64,000 nt of DNA from Stichopus chloronotus (Eukaryota; Echinodermata; Holothuroidea; Aspidochirotida; Stichopodidae): positions 15,622,652-15,686,651 of the forward strand of contig CM037838.1 of assembly GCA_021234535.1 (NCBI GenBank), in the 5' to 3' direction. Made by a program: the position numbers and the translations under genes. This document shows positions 40,007 through 51,276 of the stretch, one piece after another. Below the pieces are notes generated by a model. That model saw nothing but the letters and a program-made list of their open reading frames with translations, did no database searches and had not been told where the DNA came from. Position 1 is the stretch's first letter. Every line of letters starts with the position of its first letter.

Positions 40007-41788
40007 CCGACGGGTACAATCTAAGTACCACTGGACAATTTCAGTTTATCAATCAACACAAAATGACCTGTCACTGACATGACCTGTCAAGTAGAATGTG
40101 GGGGGATGAATTTCCCGAAAAGGGTTAAGAACCTCTCAAAACATTCTACACATGTAACAGAGACAGTAAAGCTGAAAAAAATTAAAATAATGGAAAACGT
40201 TTAACTTTAACAATTTCTTTACCACAAGAATCATGATAAACTTTCGCACAACAGCCTACATAATATACTGTCTCAATGGCAATGTGATCTTGAAAACAAT
40301 TCCACTGTTCTTATAGTAAGAAGAAAAAGAAACTGTGGATAGGAAGACTTCAAATATTGTATCAAATATATAAATTTTGAATTAATTTGGCAAGACTGAA
40401 ATAAAAACGGAGCTAAAAAGTGGTCTCGGCCGCTAAGGGGGGGGGGGCACAATAATTAATTGCATTTCTGATTAAGTGTAACTTAATGTCTAACACAGTG
40501 TCAAGCACAAGATATGACTATTGTTCCTGAAAACACGACTAAAGAAGCCGCCCCCAAAAGAAGCCCCCCCCCCCCATTCACCGGCTGAGTCCACCTTAAA
40601 CTGTTTTCTTCTCTTGTTGGGGGTTATACACACTAATTAATGTACATTTTGTCTATTGCTTCAATCTTCCTTTGGAAAATTCATTATAATAAGTTGTTGG
40701 TTATGGTAGAAGTGATAAAGTCCATGTACTGCGATATCCTTATGTATACACTAGGAGTTTGACTATCACCGCATCCAACCTGATGTCTTGTGAAACAAGC
40801 ATTTCAATAGTAGGTTTAGGACTTGCAAAGTTGAAAAGAAATGGTTAGAGGAGACATACGACTTTACACAATAACAAAAATGCAACCAATGGAGTAACTT
40901 CAATTTCTTAAATAACTTTTCTATTATGTTGTAATCTTATCATAACGGAGGATAGACACGACTTAAAATTCTTCGACGGTAACCAAATTATTGAAACACA
41001 AATAACGGAGAAAGAAAAAATGGGTAAGGAAGAAATGCATTTAGCAACACACCAACATAAATAATTATATTTACGTAGAAGTAAATCGATATGACAAACA
41101 TGATGGGACCCTTTTTCACACTTTTATAACATTCAAACAAATTCGTTGATCTTCCAAAAGTAACACTTCTAGACAGTCTTGGTTCTTAGCAACAATTCGG
41201 GAGGAAATTTTGAGAGAAAAATGATAATTTTTAGATAAGGTGCATCAGAATACTATTTAATGAGTCCTTTAGATTAAACGATTTTCGTATTAAAGTAATG
41301 TGAATATAGAGTACGAACAAAAGAAGTATATATAGGTATTTTGTTTCATTTCGGGGATTCGTTGGTTTATACTCCTTGGTTAAACGGGTAATCGTAATAA
41401 ATTGACTTAGATTATTTCATGGTTTTGTAATAAATGCGAACAATGGTTGTTGTGTACAAGTGTCCTATCATGTTTTTTTTTTCGAGGATTCTCTGAGTTG
41501 CTGTACACATGTATTGGAGGGTACGAGTATATACGAGGGTATACAGAAGGTTTCCAGTCTGTGGGTACAGACTTTGAGAGCTGTCATAATTGAAACTTGG
41601 CGGTAAAGTAATTAAAGGATAAAGTGTATTCTTAATTGGGAAATATATAGAAGAAAGTTAAGAAAACAAATTTAATTGTTTTATTGGACTCATGAGGAAA
41701 GAGTTTTAATAGATATTTTGTAAAAATAAATAATTTATAAATTCATGAATATGAATAAAAAATCATTTTTCCACTTACGAGATTACTT
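40007..41788. other. AT-rich sequence without recognised genes
   Basis: Contains a G run (40437-40447) and a C run (40564-40575) but no supported gene, exon or named element. Confidence 0.5.
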
Positions 41789-41996
41789 AATCATCATCAA
41801 AATCATTGCTATCATCATCACTATCATCATTATCACCATCATTATCATCACCACCATTATCATCATAATGACTATCATCATTAGCAACATAATCACCATC
41901 ATCATCATCAACATCATTATCATCACCATCATTATTATTAATATCATTATCACAATCATCAACATTATCTCCATCTTCTTCTTCATCATCTTCATC

Positions 41997-42028
<32 letters not shown>

Positions 42029-42092
42029 CATTATCATTATTGTTATCATTATTAACATCATCATCATCATTATCATCATCATCATCATCATT

Positions 42093-42123
<31 letters not shown>

Positions 42124-42166
42124 CGATCATTATCACGATCACGATCATCATCATCATCATCATCAT

Positions 42167-42225
<59 letters not shown>

Positions 42226-42304
42226 CGATCATTATCACGATCATTATCACGATCACGATCATCATCATCATCATCATAATCATCATCATCATCATCATAA
42301 TCAT

Positions 42305-42378
<74 letters not shown>

Positions 42379-43566
42379 CGATCTTCATCATCATCACGAT
42401 CATCATCATGATCATCATCATCACCACCACCATAACCATCATCATTATCACCGTCTTAGTCATTATCATCGTCGCATTGTTATTATCACTATCATTATCA
42501 TCATCATCATCACCATCATCATCACCATCATCATAATCATCATTATCATCACCACCATCGTCTTTATCAACATCATCATCACCATCATCACCATCATTAT
42601 TATCACCGTCTTAATCATTATCATCGTCGTCATAATTATTGTCACTATCATTATCATCATCATTATTATCATCATCATCAACATCACCATCACAATCATC
42701 ATCACGATCTTCATCACGATCATCATCACCATCAACATCATCAACATCATCATTATCATCATCACGATCATCATCATCATCATCACGATCATCATTATCA
42801 CCACCATCACGATCATCATCACCTTCGTCATCATCATGACGATCATCATGACGATCATCATCATCATCATCATCGTTATCATCGTCATAACTGTCATCAT
42901 CATCTTGATCATCATGATCTTCAACATCACCACCATCATCATAATCATCGTCATTATCATTATCATCATCATCACTACATCATCAATATCATCATCACAT
43001 CATCATCACTACATCATCACTATCATCATCACTATCACTATAATCATAACTATAATCATTATCTAAATCATCATCATTATTATCATGAACACTATCATCA
43101 TCATCACTATGTTTCTAAACATCATCATCACCATTATCATCATCTTCTTTATCACGATCATAATCATTTCACCATCATCACCATCATCAATATTATTTCC
43201 ATCCTCATTATCATCTTCATTATCAACATGAACACTAACATCAGCATCACTATCATCATCACTATCATCATTATCACCATCATCATCTTCAGCATCATCA
43301 TCACCATCATCATCATAAACATCATCACGATTATCATCATCATAATCATCACCACCATCATCATCATCATCATTATCATCACGATCATCATACTAATCTT
43401 AATCATCACCATCATTATCACCATCATCATCATCATCAATATCATCACGATCATCATACTAATCTTAATCATCACGATCATCATCACGATCATCATTATC
43501 ACGATTATTATCAACATCATCATCATTATTACTCCGATTATAATCATTACCATCACTATCATTGCC
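41789..43566 (+). repeat. Long imperfect (ATC/ATT) trinucleotide tract
   Basis: About 1.78 kb of nearly unbroken three-base periodicity, mostly TCA with TTA, CAC and CGA variants. The plus strand is very poor in G. It contains longer internal duplications: an ATCACGATCATTATCACG cluster near 42120 and again near 42222, a CACCGTCTTA phrase at about 42450 and 42605, and an ATCATACTAATCTTAATCATC phrase near 43388 and 43454. Conceptual poly-Ile and poly-Met proteins from it are artefacts of the repeat. Confidence 0.95.
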
Positions 43567-44990
43567 ACCTGAAATTGACATGAAATATTTTATTCTCTCG
43601 CCATCTTTCTGGCTTGCTCTGATACTCTAATTATGTCGTTTTTCAAGTTATCTACATTGTCAACAAAATGTGCCTAATTATGCAAAAGGGAATTGTCACA
43701 ACTCGATTCATCGGTTTCTACTTTAAATGCAAAGTATCATCGGTTTTGTTTGCTTCGGCAGCACATTTAGACTTTTTTTACGAGCAAAGATCCCGTCTTA
43801 ACTTCAACTGACGATGTTGTTACCAGCTCACTAAATTCAGAACAAATGATTGACATTGTGGTTTACCACCAGATTTTCACCATCATCCATTGAATAATCT
43901 CTGCAAATTTGCTGGTGTCGGATTATAATATTGTATTGGCTGTATCTTGCAACTTGGCTCTTTATATTGGCTTTTCGTCATTTACACTTGTTTCTATTGT
44001 CTGTTATCGTTTATTTTGATTTTCCTATGTTAATTTAAAGTATTTCAGTAGCCTTTTATTTTTTCCTGATATTTTCTAGTTTTTCTTGAAACTCGCTGTC
44101 TTAGCTTTATTGGGTTTGCATTTGTTCTTAGCCTTTCGCTGACCTGTTATCATAATTATTGATGTTTATTGGTCTCCGTTCATTTAATTATGTCTTATTT
44201 TGCTTTGGACGTTTTTTACTTTGTTTTACTTGGTGTCATTTTTTTGTCCTTTGCATCTTTTGATTGACTTGTTTATACATGTTTGGAGGATCATTTCTTT
44301 TTACTTAAAGTCTGTCTTCAAGGGTGTTTGTGATCAGTTTGCTGATGCTTGTTCTTTACTTATTATTTAACACAATTTACCTATTGCTGCTATTGGCTAG
44401 TGTGGTTTTACTTGTTATAATCTTTTACTTACATCTTTTTTATGTTTTTCTTTGTTTATAAGTTATCTTTTTTTATCTTTTTCTTATGATGAGTAGTACC
44501 AAATTTATCGTTGCCTGTTTTATTGCATTACATTGATAGATGCTGTTCAGCTGTTTGCTTTCTTCTATTTGTTTTCAACTTTTAACTTCTTTATATTTTT
44601 TTCATTGTTATTCGTTGTTGCAATTGTTATTCCGATCATTGTTATTATTGATATTACAAGTATTATTATTATTCTTTTTGTTGTTATATTTCTTCGCAAT
44701 GTTCAATCATTATTCATATTCATTGTATGCTTTTACTTTAATGCATTGCTTCGTACACCTTTTTTAGGCTCCTCTGACTTTTATTGTTATCTTTAATGGT
44801 TGTTGTACTTTCTTTGCTCATATTTGTTGTTTATTCCTTGTGTGACCTTTCTATCTCATTACCGTTATTTTTTTGTTAATATTGACAATTATTAATACAA
44901 AGCATGACATTGATAGATATATGTTTATCTTTCCTCTGTCAGTGTTTTCGTTTCTTTAATTTATGAATAACACACGCAGAGAGGCAATGA
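43567..44990. other. T-rich, strand-asymmetric stretch
   Basis: From about 43980 to 44950 the plus strand is dominated by T, with phrases such as TTTTGTTTTACTTGG and TTATTATTATTC. The hydrophobic 87-codon frame at 44533-44796 follows from this composition and shows no signs of a gene. No element was recognised. Confidence 0.55.
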
Positions 44991-45240
44991 CCACATAGGG
45001 GAACATACTGTTGATCCTAGGCGGGAATTTTGCTGTGGAAAGTTGGTAGCTTTCAACCGACAGAAACATATTTTAGGTCTCCCTTCCTTCGATCAAACCC
45101 CCTCCCTCTCCCCTTGATAAACCTAATCGCATGTTTGATGGTGTCACATGTGTTTTGGGGGAGTCCGCCGTTTCCAAGGCGACCTGCAAAAATGAAAATG
45201 AGCTTCGTATCACCAAATGCACAATTGTTCATAAAAAACA

Positions 45241-45481
45241 ACTCACCCTACCGACACCCCTCTTTACGCCTTCCAAAACCTCCCAGCTACTCCAAATACC
45301 TGAAAACCTCTCCCCACCCCACCGACTTCTTCCTTTTCTCATACTACCTCTCTTCCAACACTTCTTCCCTTACTCCCCACCCATTCTATGTCCTCCCTAC
45401 TCATTCCCCAACCCTTATAACTACCCTTACTCCCCCCCCACCTATTCCGTCCCCTCCCCAACTATCCCCTACACTTCCACA
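45241..45481 (+). repeat. G-depleted C/T-rich low-complexity stretch
   Basis: The plus strand is almost free of G and rich in CCC, TCC and ACC words. This keeps two overlapping plus frames open (45030-45572 and 45131-45568), so neither is credible as a gene. It runs directly into the CA repeat. Confidence 0.7.
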
Positions 45482-45483
45482 AT

Positions 45484-45533
45484 CACACACCACAAACACA
45501 CGCACACGCACACACACACACACACACACACAA
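45484..45533 (+). repeat. (CA)n microsatellite
   Basis: CACACACC, then ACACACGCACACGCA, then an uninterrupted CA run, ending in AAAAGAG. Confidence 0.93.
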
Positions 45534-45724
45534 AAGAGCAATGCGCGGTCCTTGTGTTCTTTCTCTAATTAAAGTTGAAAATGCTAAAGAAATTTATCTA
45601 CATGCAATGATAACCCTTTAGATATTATTTTGTCAAGAGAATTGACAACGGTTACTGTTACATTCAAAAGACAAATAGGTTTTCTTACTTACATATCTGG
45701 TGGCGATACAACTTGGTTTCCCAG

Positions 45725-45791
45725 GAGTAAAGACCGAGAAGGAGAAGTGGGCTCGGAAAAACAGAAGAAAAATAAAAAGGACCTACTTGAT
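45725..45791 (+). CDS. Possible short exon, charged peptide (low confidence)
   Basis: A candidate 67-base exon lies between an acceptor-like TTGGTTTCCCAG and a donor-like GAT|GTAAGC. In the frame that stays open it encodes a lysine- and glutamate-rich peptide (SKDREGEVGSEKQKKNKKD, then LLD) and ends in phase 0. The transmembrane exon at 57810 starts in phase 0 on the same strand, so the two could be joined as a cytoplasmic tail plus membrane anchor across a 12 kb intron. The phase match alone has a one-in-three chance. No protein family was recognised. It could equally be a chance frame. Confidence 0.22.
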
Positions 45792-46151
45792 GTAAGCCTT
45801 CTGGAAGGTATTGTTATGAAACGGATCCCGCGGCTTCCTCGAGGAGGACCAACTAATAGTGACTGATACAAAACACAGGTGGCAAAGGAATTCGAATTAA
45901 CATTTGCATATGAAAACGTAACAGAAATAGTTGAATTCTCACACACGACATAACAAAAATAACACAGGTACTAAAAGTTGTATAACAAAAGGTCGACTAC
46001 ATGACTCTGTTAATTCTAAAGAGTGAGGCTAGTGATTGCTCTAAAATTAAGAGTGAATATTTACTCTAAAAGAGAACGAATGATCATTCTATTTCATTCT
46101 TTCTTATTTAGATTGACTATTCACTGTGACTCATAGTGACTATTTTGTAGC

Positions 46152-46335
46152 CATAGGGCATATGAAAACCACTCATGTTGCACATGCGCATATTCATGTC
46201 TTTTTCACTAAAGGGCACAGATAAATCTTTGTTTTCTAAATTCCGCAGCCTGAGACATCAAACTTACCCTAGTAAGAAATAATGACACTGAGAAGTTTAC
46301 GACAAATTCAAAGTTACACATGCAATGAGTGAGCA
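46152..46335 (+). repeat. Dispersed repeat, copy 2 (partner at 39748)
   Basis: Diverged second copy of the repeat at 39748-39920, same orientation, sharing CATATGAAAACCAC, CATGTTGCACATGC, TTTTCTAAATTCCGCAG and AGTAAGAAATAATGACA. Spacing differs by small indels. Confidence 0.65.
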
Positions 46336-48503
46336 TGAATCATTGTCGGAACAGTTGCTGCCTCAGTCGCTGATTATTGTAGTAATATCATCACTCCTCT
46401 GAATGTATCATGAATTCAGGTAACTCTCGAGAGACATTCTATCATTTTTCAACAACCCCACCCCCCTTATCATCAACATTATTATTACTTTAATAAATTC
46501 TCAGACGAGGGCATATGGACGGTGCCTTAATTTTCTGTTAATAATATCACAAATTCATTCCTCTGAATGCAGTGTAGTCCTCAACTAAAATTAGAAACAA
46601 TACTTCCGATTGTTACATGAACTACGCCTGCAGCCCTGGTTCCGAAATGGCAGTCCGTGGACCAGATCCGACCCACCAAATGTATCAAGGGAAGACAAAA
46701 AAGTACTAAAGTGTGATAAACATGAAAATTAAGAAAGGAATTATGACGATCCGTCGAATGAAGCATACTACTGTATAAATGAAACAATCAACGCCGGTTA
46801 CGTCATCCAATGGGGTTTGTTATATCTGTAGTTTCCAAAGACAAAAGAATTCGAAAGAGGGGTAGAGAGAAGGACGAAATTCCACACCTTGCACGTTACT
46901 ATGGTGATTGACTTGAGCTTCCTCAAGGAGAAGAATGACACATATTGCAGTATAGACTGAATAATCATACAAACGTTGAAAATTCCAAACTAAGTTCATA
47001 AAACTTTGACCGTTTTTCAAATAAAAGCTTTGCATTTTCAAATAAGTGTTTTTCATTTTCATCATGAATAAATATTGGCCAAATATGGAAATTTGTGACG
47101 TCCAGGAAGGAAGTCATAATGATACACCTTACCTAAGGCATTTATTAACTAAACATTTATTTCAAGGACAGGTAAAAATTTTATACGCCCGAAGGGTTTT
47201 TATTTTTCGATGCATTTATTTGTCGCGTTTAAAAATTATTGTGGAAGCCAAAAAACGACTGAAGTAATTAAGAGAGACTAAATGTAGGCCTACCAAAAGA
47301 AATTCGGACAATTTGCAACGCTCCACATCATTTGTTTTGTTTTTTGTTATTCTTTGAAAAGCCTAAAAAAATAATATGTTTCAACTTCCATCGCATTGTT
47401 ATTCATGAGAGTTCTTTTTTAGGGACGTGTCAGGTATGGTCTTTAAAGAGGGTCTTTGAGTTGTTGCATGAAACTCACTGACTTTTACGAAAAATGTCAA
47501 GTTTGTTTCACATATCAATGACAAGTGGTCAAACTAAGAGAACCCCCATGTGTCACATACAAAGGAACATCAATGAGTGAGGAATTAACAATCAATTTTG
47601 TTTTTAAAAGCTATGTGGCACTTTTCAAATTAGTACTAAATCACTTGCACAGAGCCACTACAAGTCAGTTGTAACAATTCAAAACTTTTGACAGTTTATC
47701 GTTACTATTTGATGTTAAACTTGACCTATTATGCTAATTATAAGCACTGTCATGTGTTTGTACCTCACAAACTGATCAATATTAACTTAATCAGCCTCTT
47801 TAAAATTTTAACTTTCTCCATCACTTTTTACTAACTCCCTTCTTCTTATTTTATCCTAGTTTATCCTAGTTTTCATATTTCTAGAAGAAGGGTTACAGAG
47901 ACCATGAACTTATCCCCACCCCCCGTAGAATCAAATTAAAAAATATATGTCACTTACATTGGCAATGATAAATTATTTGAAAAAACGTCATGTATTTGAA
48001 ACAGTCGTTAGCAATCTGACACTTACAGGACACCGTAGAAAATGCTCCGGGTGTGTAGTACGCGTGTGTCAGTTTGAGACGGTCTTATGAGGTACAGATC
48101 AGGAAAAGTTGAAGCTAATGTTATTCGCTAGTGTGTACGGTCAGTGTAATATCCAACCGTGAAAATGTACTGGAAATCTAATTACTCAACAATGTTGATC
48201 CACATACAACTTTGACGGCCAGCATTTTATGTTAAGTTATCTAATTATTCATATTTTCAATGTGAATTCAATACAAGAAAGAAATACAGACATGACGAGA
48301 AAACAAGTCGGAAAAGAAATTACGGATGTGGATTAATTCCATCTCAGTTCTTTGTTATTTGTAAAATAAAAATGAAAGAAAGACGACTGACCCTAAGCAG
48401 AGTGCCGACCACCTCTACGTTGTAAACATGCACACATATCTATTGTTATTAGATCTGAGTTGCTCATAGACTACTACATTAAAAGTAAACTAATTTGGGC
48501 AAA
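46336..48503. other. Sequence without recognised genes
   Basis: No supported exon or element. Open frames on both strands (46581-47267) are short and without family resemblance. Confidence 0.45.
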
Positions 48504-48842
48504 TCATTCCTCGTTTTTCATTTCTGCTCTCCCATAAAGGACTTGGAGAAAGAAAGACACATAGAAGGCCTGGATTTCCAGAATCCTTTCAGTGGTTGTT
48601 ATTAGGATTGTCACATATTTTGATTTTGATGGGAATATGTGGTCGTATTCTTTTAAGAATGTGTCCGTTTTATCTCTTGGGTAAAAAGACGAGGAAATGA
48701 TGGCGCCACTGTATTTTAACGAGCCGGTACTGACCACATTGACGAGAGGTAAAGTTTGTAAAATTGACATTTGATCATTCCCTGTCCGTTCAAAAGACGG
48801 AGAAGCATTGTACCTCAGTTGCCTTTGATTCCAAAATGTAAA
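48504..48842 (-). CDS. Possible terminal exon, unknown protein
   Basis: On the minus strand an open frame follows an acceptor-like AAATTTGCAG and runs about 112 codons to a TGA at 48504-48506. It has no ATG at its start, so it would have to be a 3' exon. Third positions look mixed rather than AT-driven, and the peptide is of balanced composition. The stretch LKYSGAIISSSFYPRD, then YVTILITTTERILEIQAF, has a faint resemblance to the N-terminal half of a CUB domain (a SxYP turn followed by alternating strands), but the usual cysteines are missing. I do not assign a function. It may be a chance frame. Confidence 0.25.
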   Translation of the reverse strand, partial: FTFWNQRQLRYNASPSFERTGNDQMSILQTLPLVNVVSTGSLKYSGAIISSSFYPRDKTDTFLKEYDHIFPSKSKYVTILITTTERILEIQAFYVSFFLQVLYGRAEMKNEE

Positions 48843-48984
48843 CTGCAAATTTCATCAATAAGTTCCATTGGGTTCAACGTTAATTATTAAAAATCATTGT
48901 TAAAATGTGGCAGAGTTAGCCAATTAATACATTGCAGTTTTATTTATATTTTGTGTGCAGTAGGACTGAACCGTGTGGTGTACT

Positions 48985-49440
48985 TTAATTTCTTCATAAA
49001 TTGAAACAATCATTGACTTCTCGCTTTCTTGTAAGAATTAATCATATGGAAGAAACAATCATCCGTAGTCTCATAATTTTAGGCAAAAACCCCCAAAAAC
49101 CTATATCATTTCATATCAATATTATTAAAACTGTTTAATGTGATTCCTATACATGTTTATTCAGCACGAGACAATTCCGAGCCCGAAATAGTCTCTCTTT
49201 TGATAAAAACATTATTTATATTTTCATAATTCTAATAGTCGCCCCAGAAATAAGGTACTTTAAACGTAAATAACACATACGATATTGTCATTTTTCAAGA
49301 TTCCAGGATAAAATGAAGCAGCCATGAATATTCATCAAATTGTAACATTGTGGTCTTCATGTTCTATTTGTCAAATTTACACCCTTCAATTTGTTCATAA
49401 ATAAAAACAATCATTGGCCTTTCCCTCTGTTATTTCTCTG
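48985..49440 (-). repeat. Isolated diverged satellite fragment, reversed
   Basis: On the minus strand it matches the satellite order: CAATGATTGTTT, TGTAAATTTGACAAATA, ATGAATATTCAT, TCATTTTATCCTGGAATCTTGA, TACCTTATTTCTGG, ATTTCGGGCTCGGAA, TTTTAATAATATTGATAT and GAGACTACGGATG. The CATTGGCC (49412) and CATTGACT (49011) boxes are about 401 bp apart, so the unit is the short type seen at the array edge. It lies about 14 kb from the array. Confidence 0.85.
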
Positions 49441-50657
49441 ATTACATTATGGAAGGTTGTATACTGTCAGCACGTATAAGCTTAGAACCATCAACCGCGT
49501 CGAGCGTGGTATCACGTGATGTAGAAGGTACAGTTACGTCACGATCAACACATGCACGTGACAGTGCTCCCCAAATTTCGAATCATTAGGTGCTACGTTA
49601 CTTTGTGAAATGTCAACAATTTTGCTTAGCTTTTATTTTGAAAATGTAAATATAAAAATTAAAATACCATTGTTGGTATTATGAAAAAATAGGTAAATAC
49701 ACGTTATTACTTTGTGCTTATAAGTTCTAGTGATTTTTATGCAATAGGAAGTAAATTGTGAGATGTTGGGAAAGCAAATTAAGAAAGGAAAGAGAACATG
49801 TAACTCGAAAGATTTAATTTTCAATAGCAAATGAAACTTAGCAGAGAGTCAATTATCATTGCTTGGATTGGCTACCTTATTCCATTGTTCAGAATAGTGA
49901 ATTAGTGCATTTAAAATGCAGATATAGGTATGTCCCAAATTGGTTCAATAATGGAGCTAATACATCGTGATCGCAGCACTGGTAATTTAATTAATACGTT
50001 AGTTCTCTGAGGAGGCAGCGCAGATATCCGGTAATAGGCCACCGTCACAGTCGTGGGTGTATTATTTGTTCTAATCTTCTCTTAAAAAGTCAAAACTTCC
50101 TAATTAAGTCGTGTCAACAACCAAAAGTTATTATATTTATATTCTCACCATATACATATTTATCCTTCTACGTATCCTGAAGGAGCTCCTTGCGGAGCTT
50201 GAGCAGGTACCCCTCTCACACCCACGGGACTTTAAAACGGAACGCAACCCCAGCATCATTTTCCTACCTGCATTTTTCAAAACCATATTATGATTGTGGG
50301 ATGCCAAGCCTTCCCTCCATCACTTTTAAATTCAATGACTTTTAAGTTTTAAAATCATTTTAAACCTACAGGACCCTCTCAATATTCAAGCGCTACTTAT
50401 AGTCATTTAGATATTTATTTATATTTTTTATAATTTTAATTTATAACTTTGGCAGAATTTAGAATTGTTTTGGAGCAGAAATAAAATTTTGGCAGAATTT
50501 ATAACTGTTTTTTTTTTTTTTAAATCGACAGCGTATGTGCGCACAAGTGCGCATTTTCCAAATTCTGATATTGCTTCCAAATTACGAGGATACCAACAAC
50601 ATCGATGTACCAGGTTTTATAGGTACGTGGTAAAATATCATGCCTACAACTGTAGCT
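49441..50657. other. Sequence without recognised genes
   Basis: Contains short AT-rich frames only. No exon, RNA or element supported. Confidence 0.45.
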
Positions 50658-51276
50658 TAAAGGAGAAATCAGGGTTTGACTGAGAAAATTCACCTTTAGT
50701 CTATTTTTATTTCTATACTGATTGTTCATCGAAATATAGAGACGCTGGGGAGGTGCTTGAAGGTAGAAACGGTAATTATTGCGTTTATTACTGTTGAATG
50801 AGAACTCTTAATATTTGTCGGGTACAAACAATAAACGTTCATGTACAAGACAAGACAGCCTCCTCTATACGATGACCAATCACAGCGTAAGACTGAGATG
50901 ACGTTATATGAATAAACATAACCGAATGTTAAGGCTTCCCATGCTGTTCGTGCATTGCGCAATGCTAAGTAAACAAGAGTTTAGTGGTAGTTGGTGATAC
51001 ATACAGCACACGTAGGCTACATATGAAATAGGAAGCTCCACCTCCTCACACCTCGAAAAGGCGATAATATTGAATGTTCATATTTGATTCGATAAATATG
51101 GATGTTACAGACTTTTGGAGTTCTTCACCGAGTTTTGAGAATTTGACTCGTTTTCGAAATTGTCAATTTGGTTTGAGATAATCTTGATCATATTTGTTAG
51201 TTATAACTCATTGTACGATACCGGTGGGGAATTGCAGTGAAATAAATTGTGAAAATAAACCCTGATTTCCCCTTTA
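50658..51276. mobile_element. MITE with 18-20 bp terminal inverted repeats and TA target site
   Basis: The left end TAAAGGAGAAATCAGGGTTT (50658-50677) and right end AAACCCTGATTTCCCCTTTA (51257-51276) are complementary at 19 of 20 positions. Taking TA at both ends as the target duplication leaves 18 bp inverted repeats (AAGGAGAAATCAGGGTTT). Total length is 619 bp with no transposase frame. TA duplication and short inverted repeats fit a Tc1/mariner-type non-autonomous element, though other TA-targeting families are possible. Confidence 0.75.

Noticed and set aside
41745..42536. 263-codon frame, mostly isoleucine, and opposite poly-Met frames
   Set aside because: Direct product of the ATC/ATT trinucleotide repeat; no gene signals.
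44533..44796. Hydrophobic 87-codon frame resembling a membrane protein
   Set aside because: T-rich DNA encodes Phe/Leu/Ile by composition; no splice or start context, and another frame is open alongside.
45030..45572. 180-codon frame, proline/serine-rich
   Set aside because: Kept open by a G-depleted C/T-rich stretch and a CA repeat, with a second overlapping frame open in the same place.
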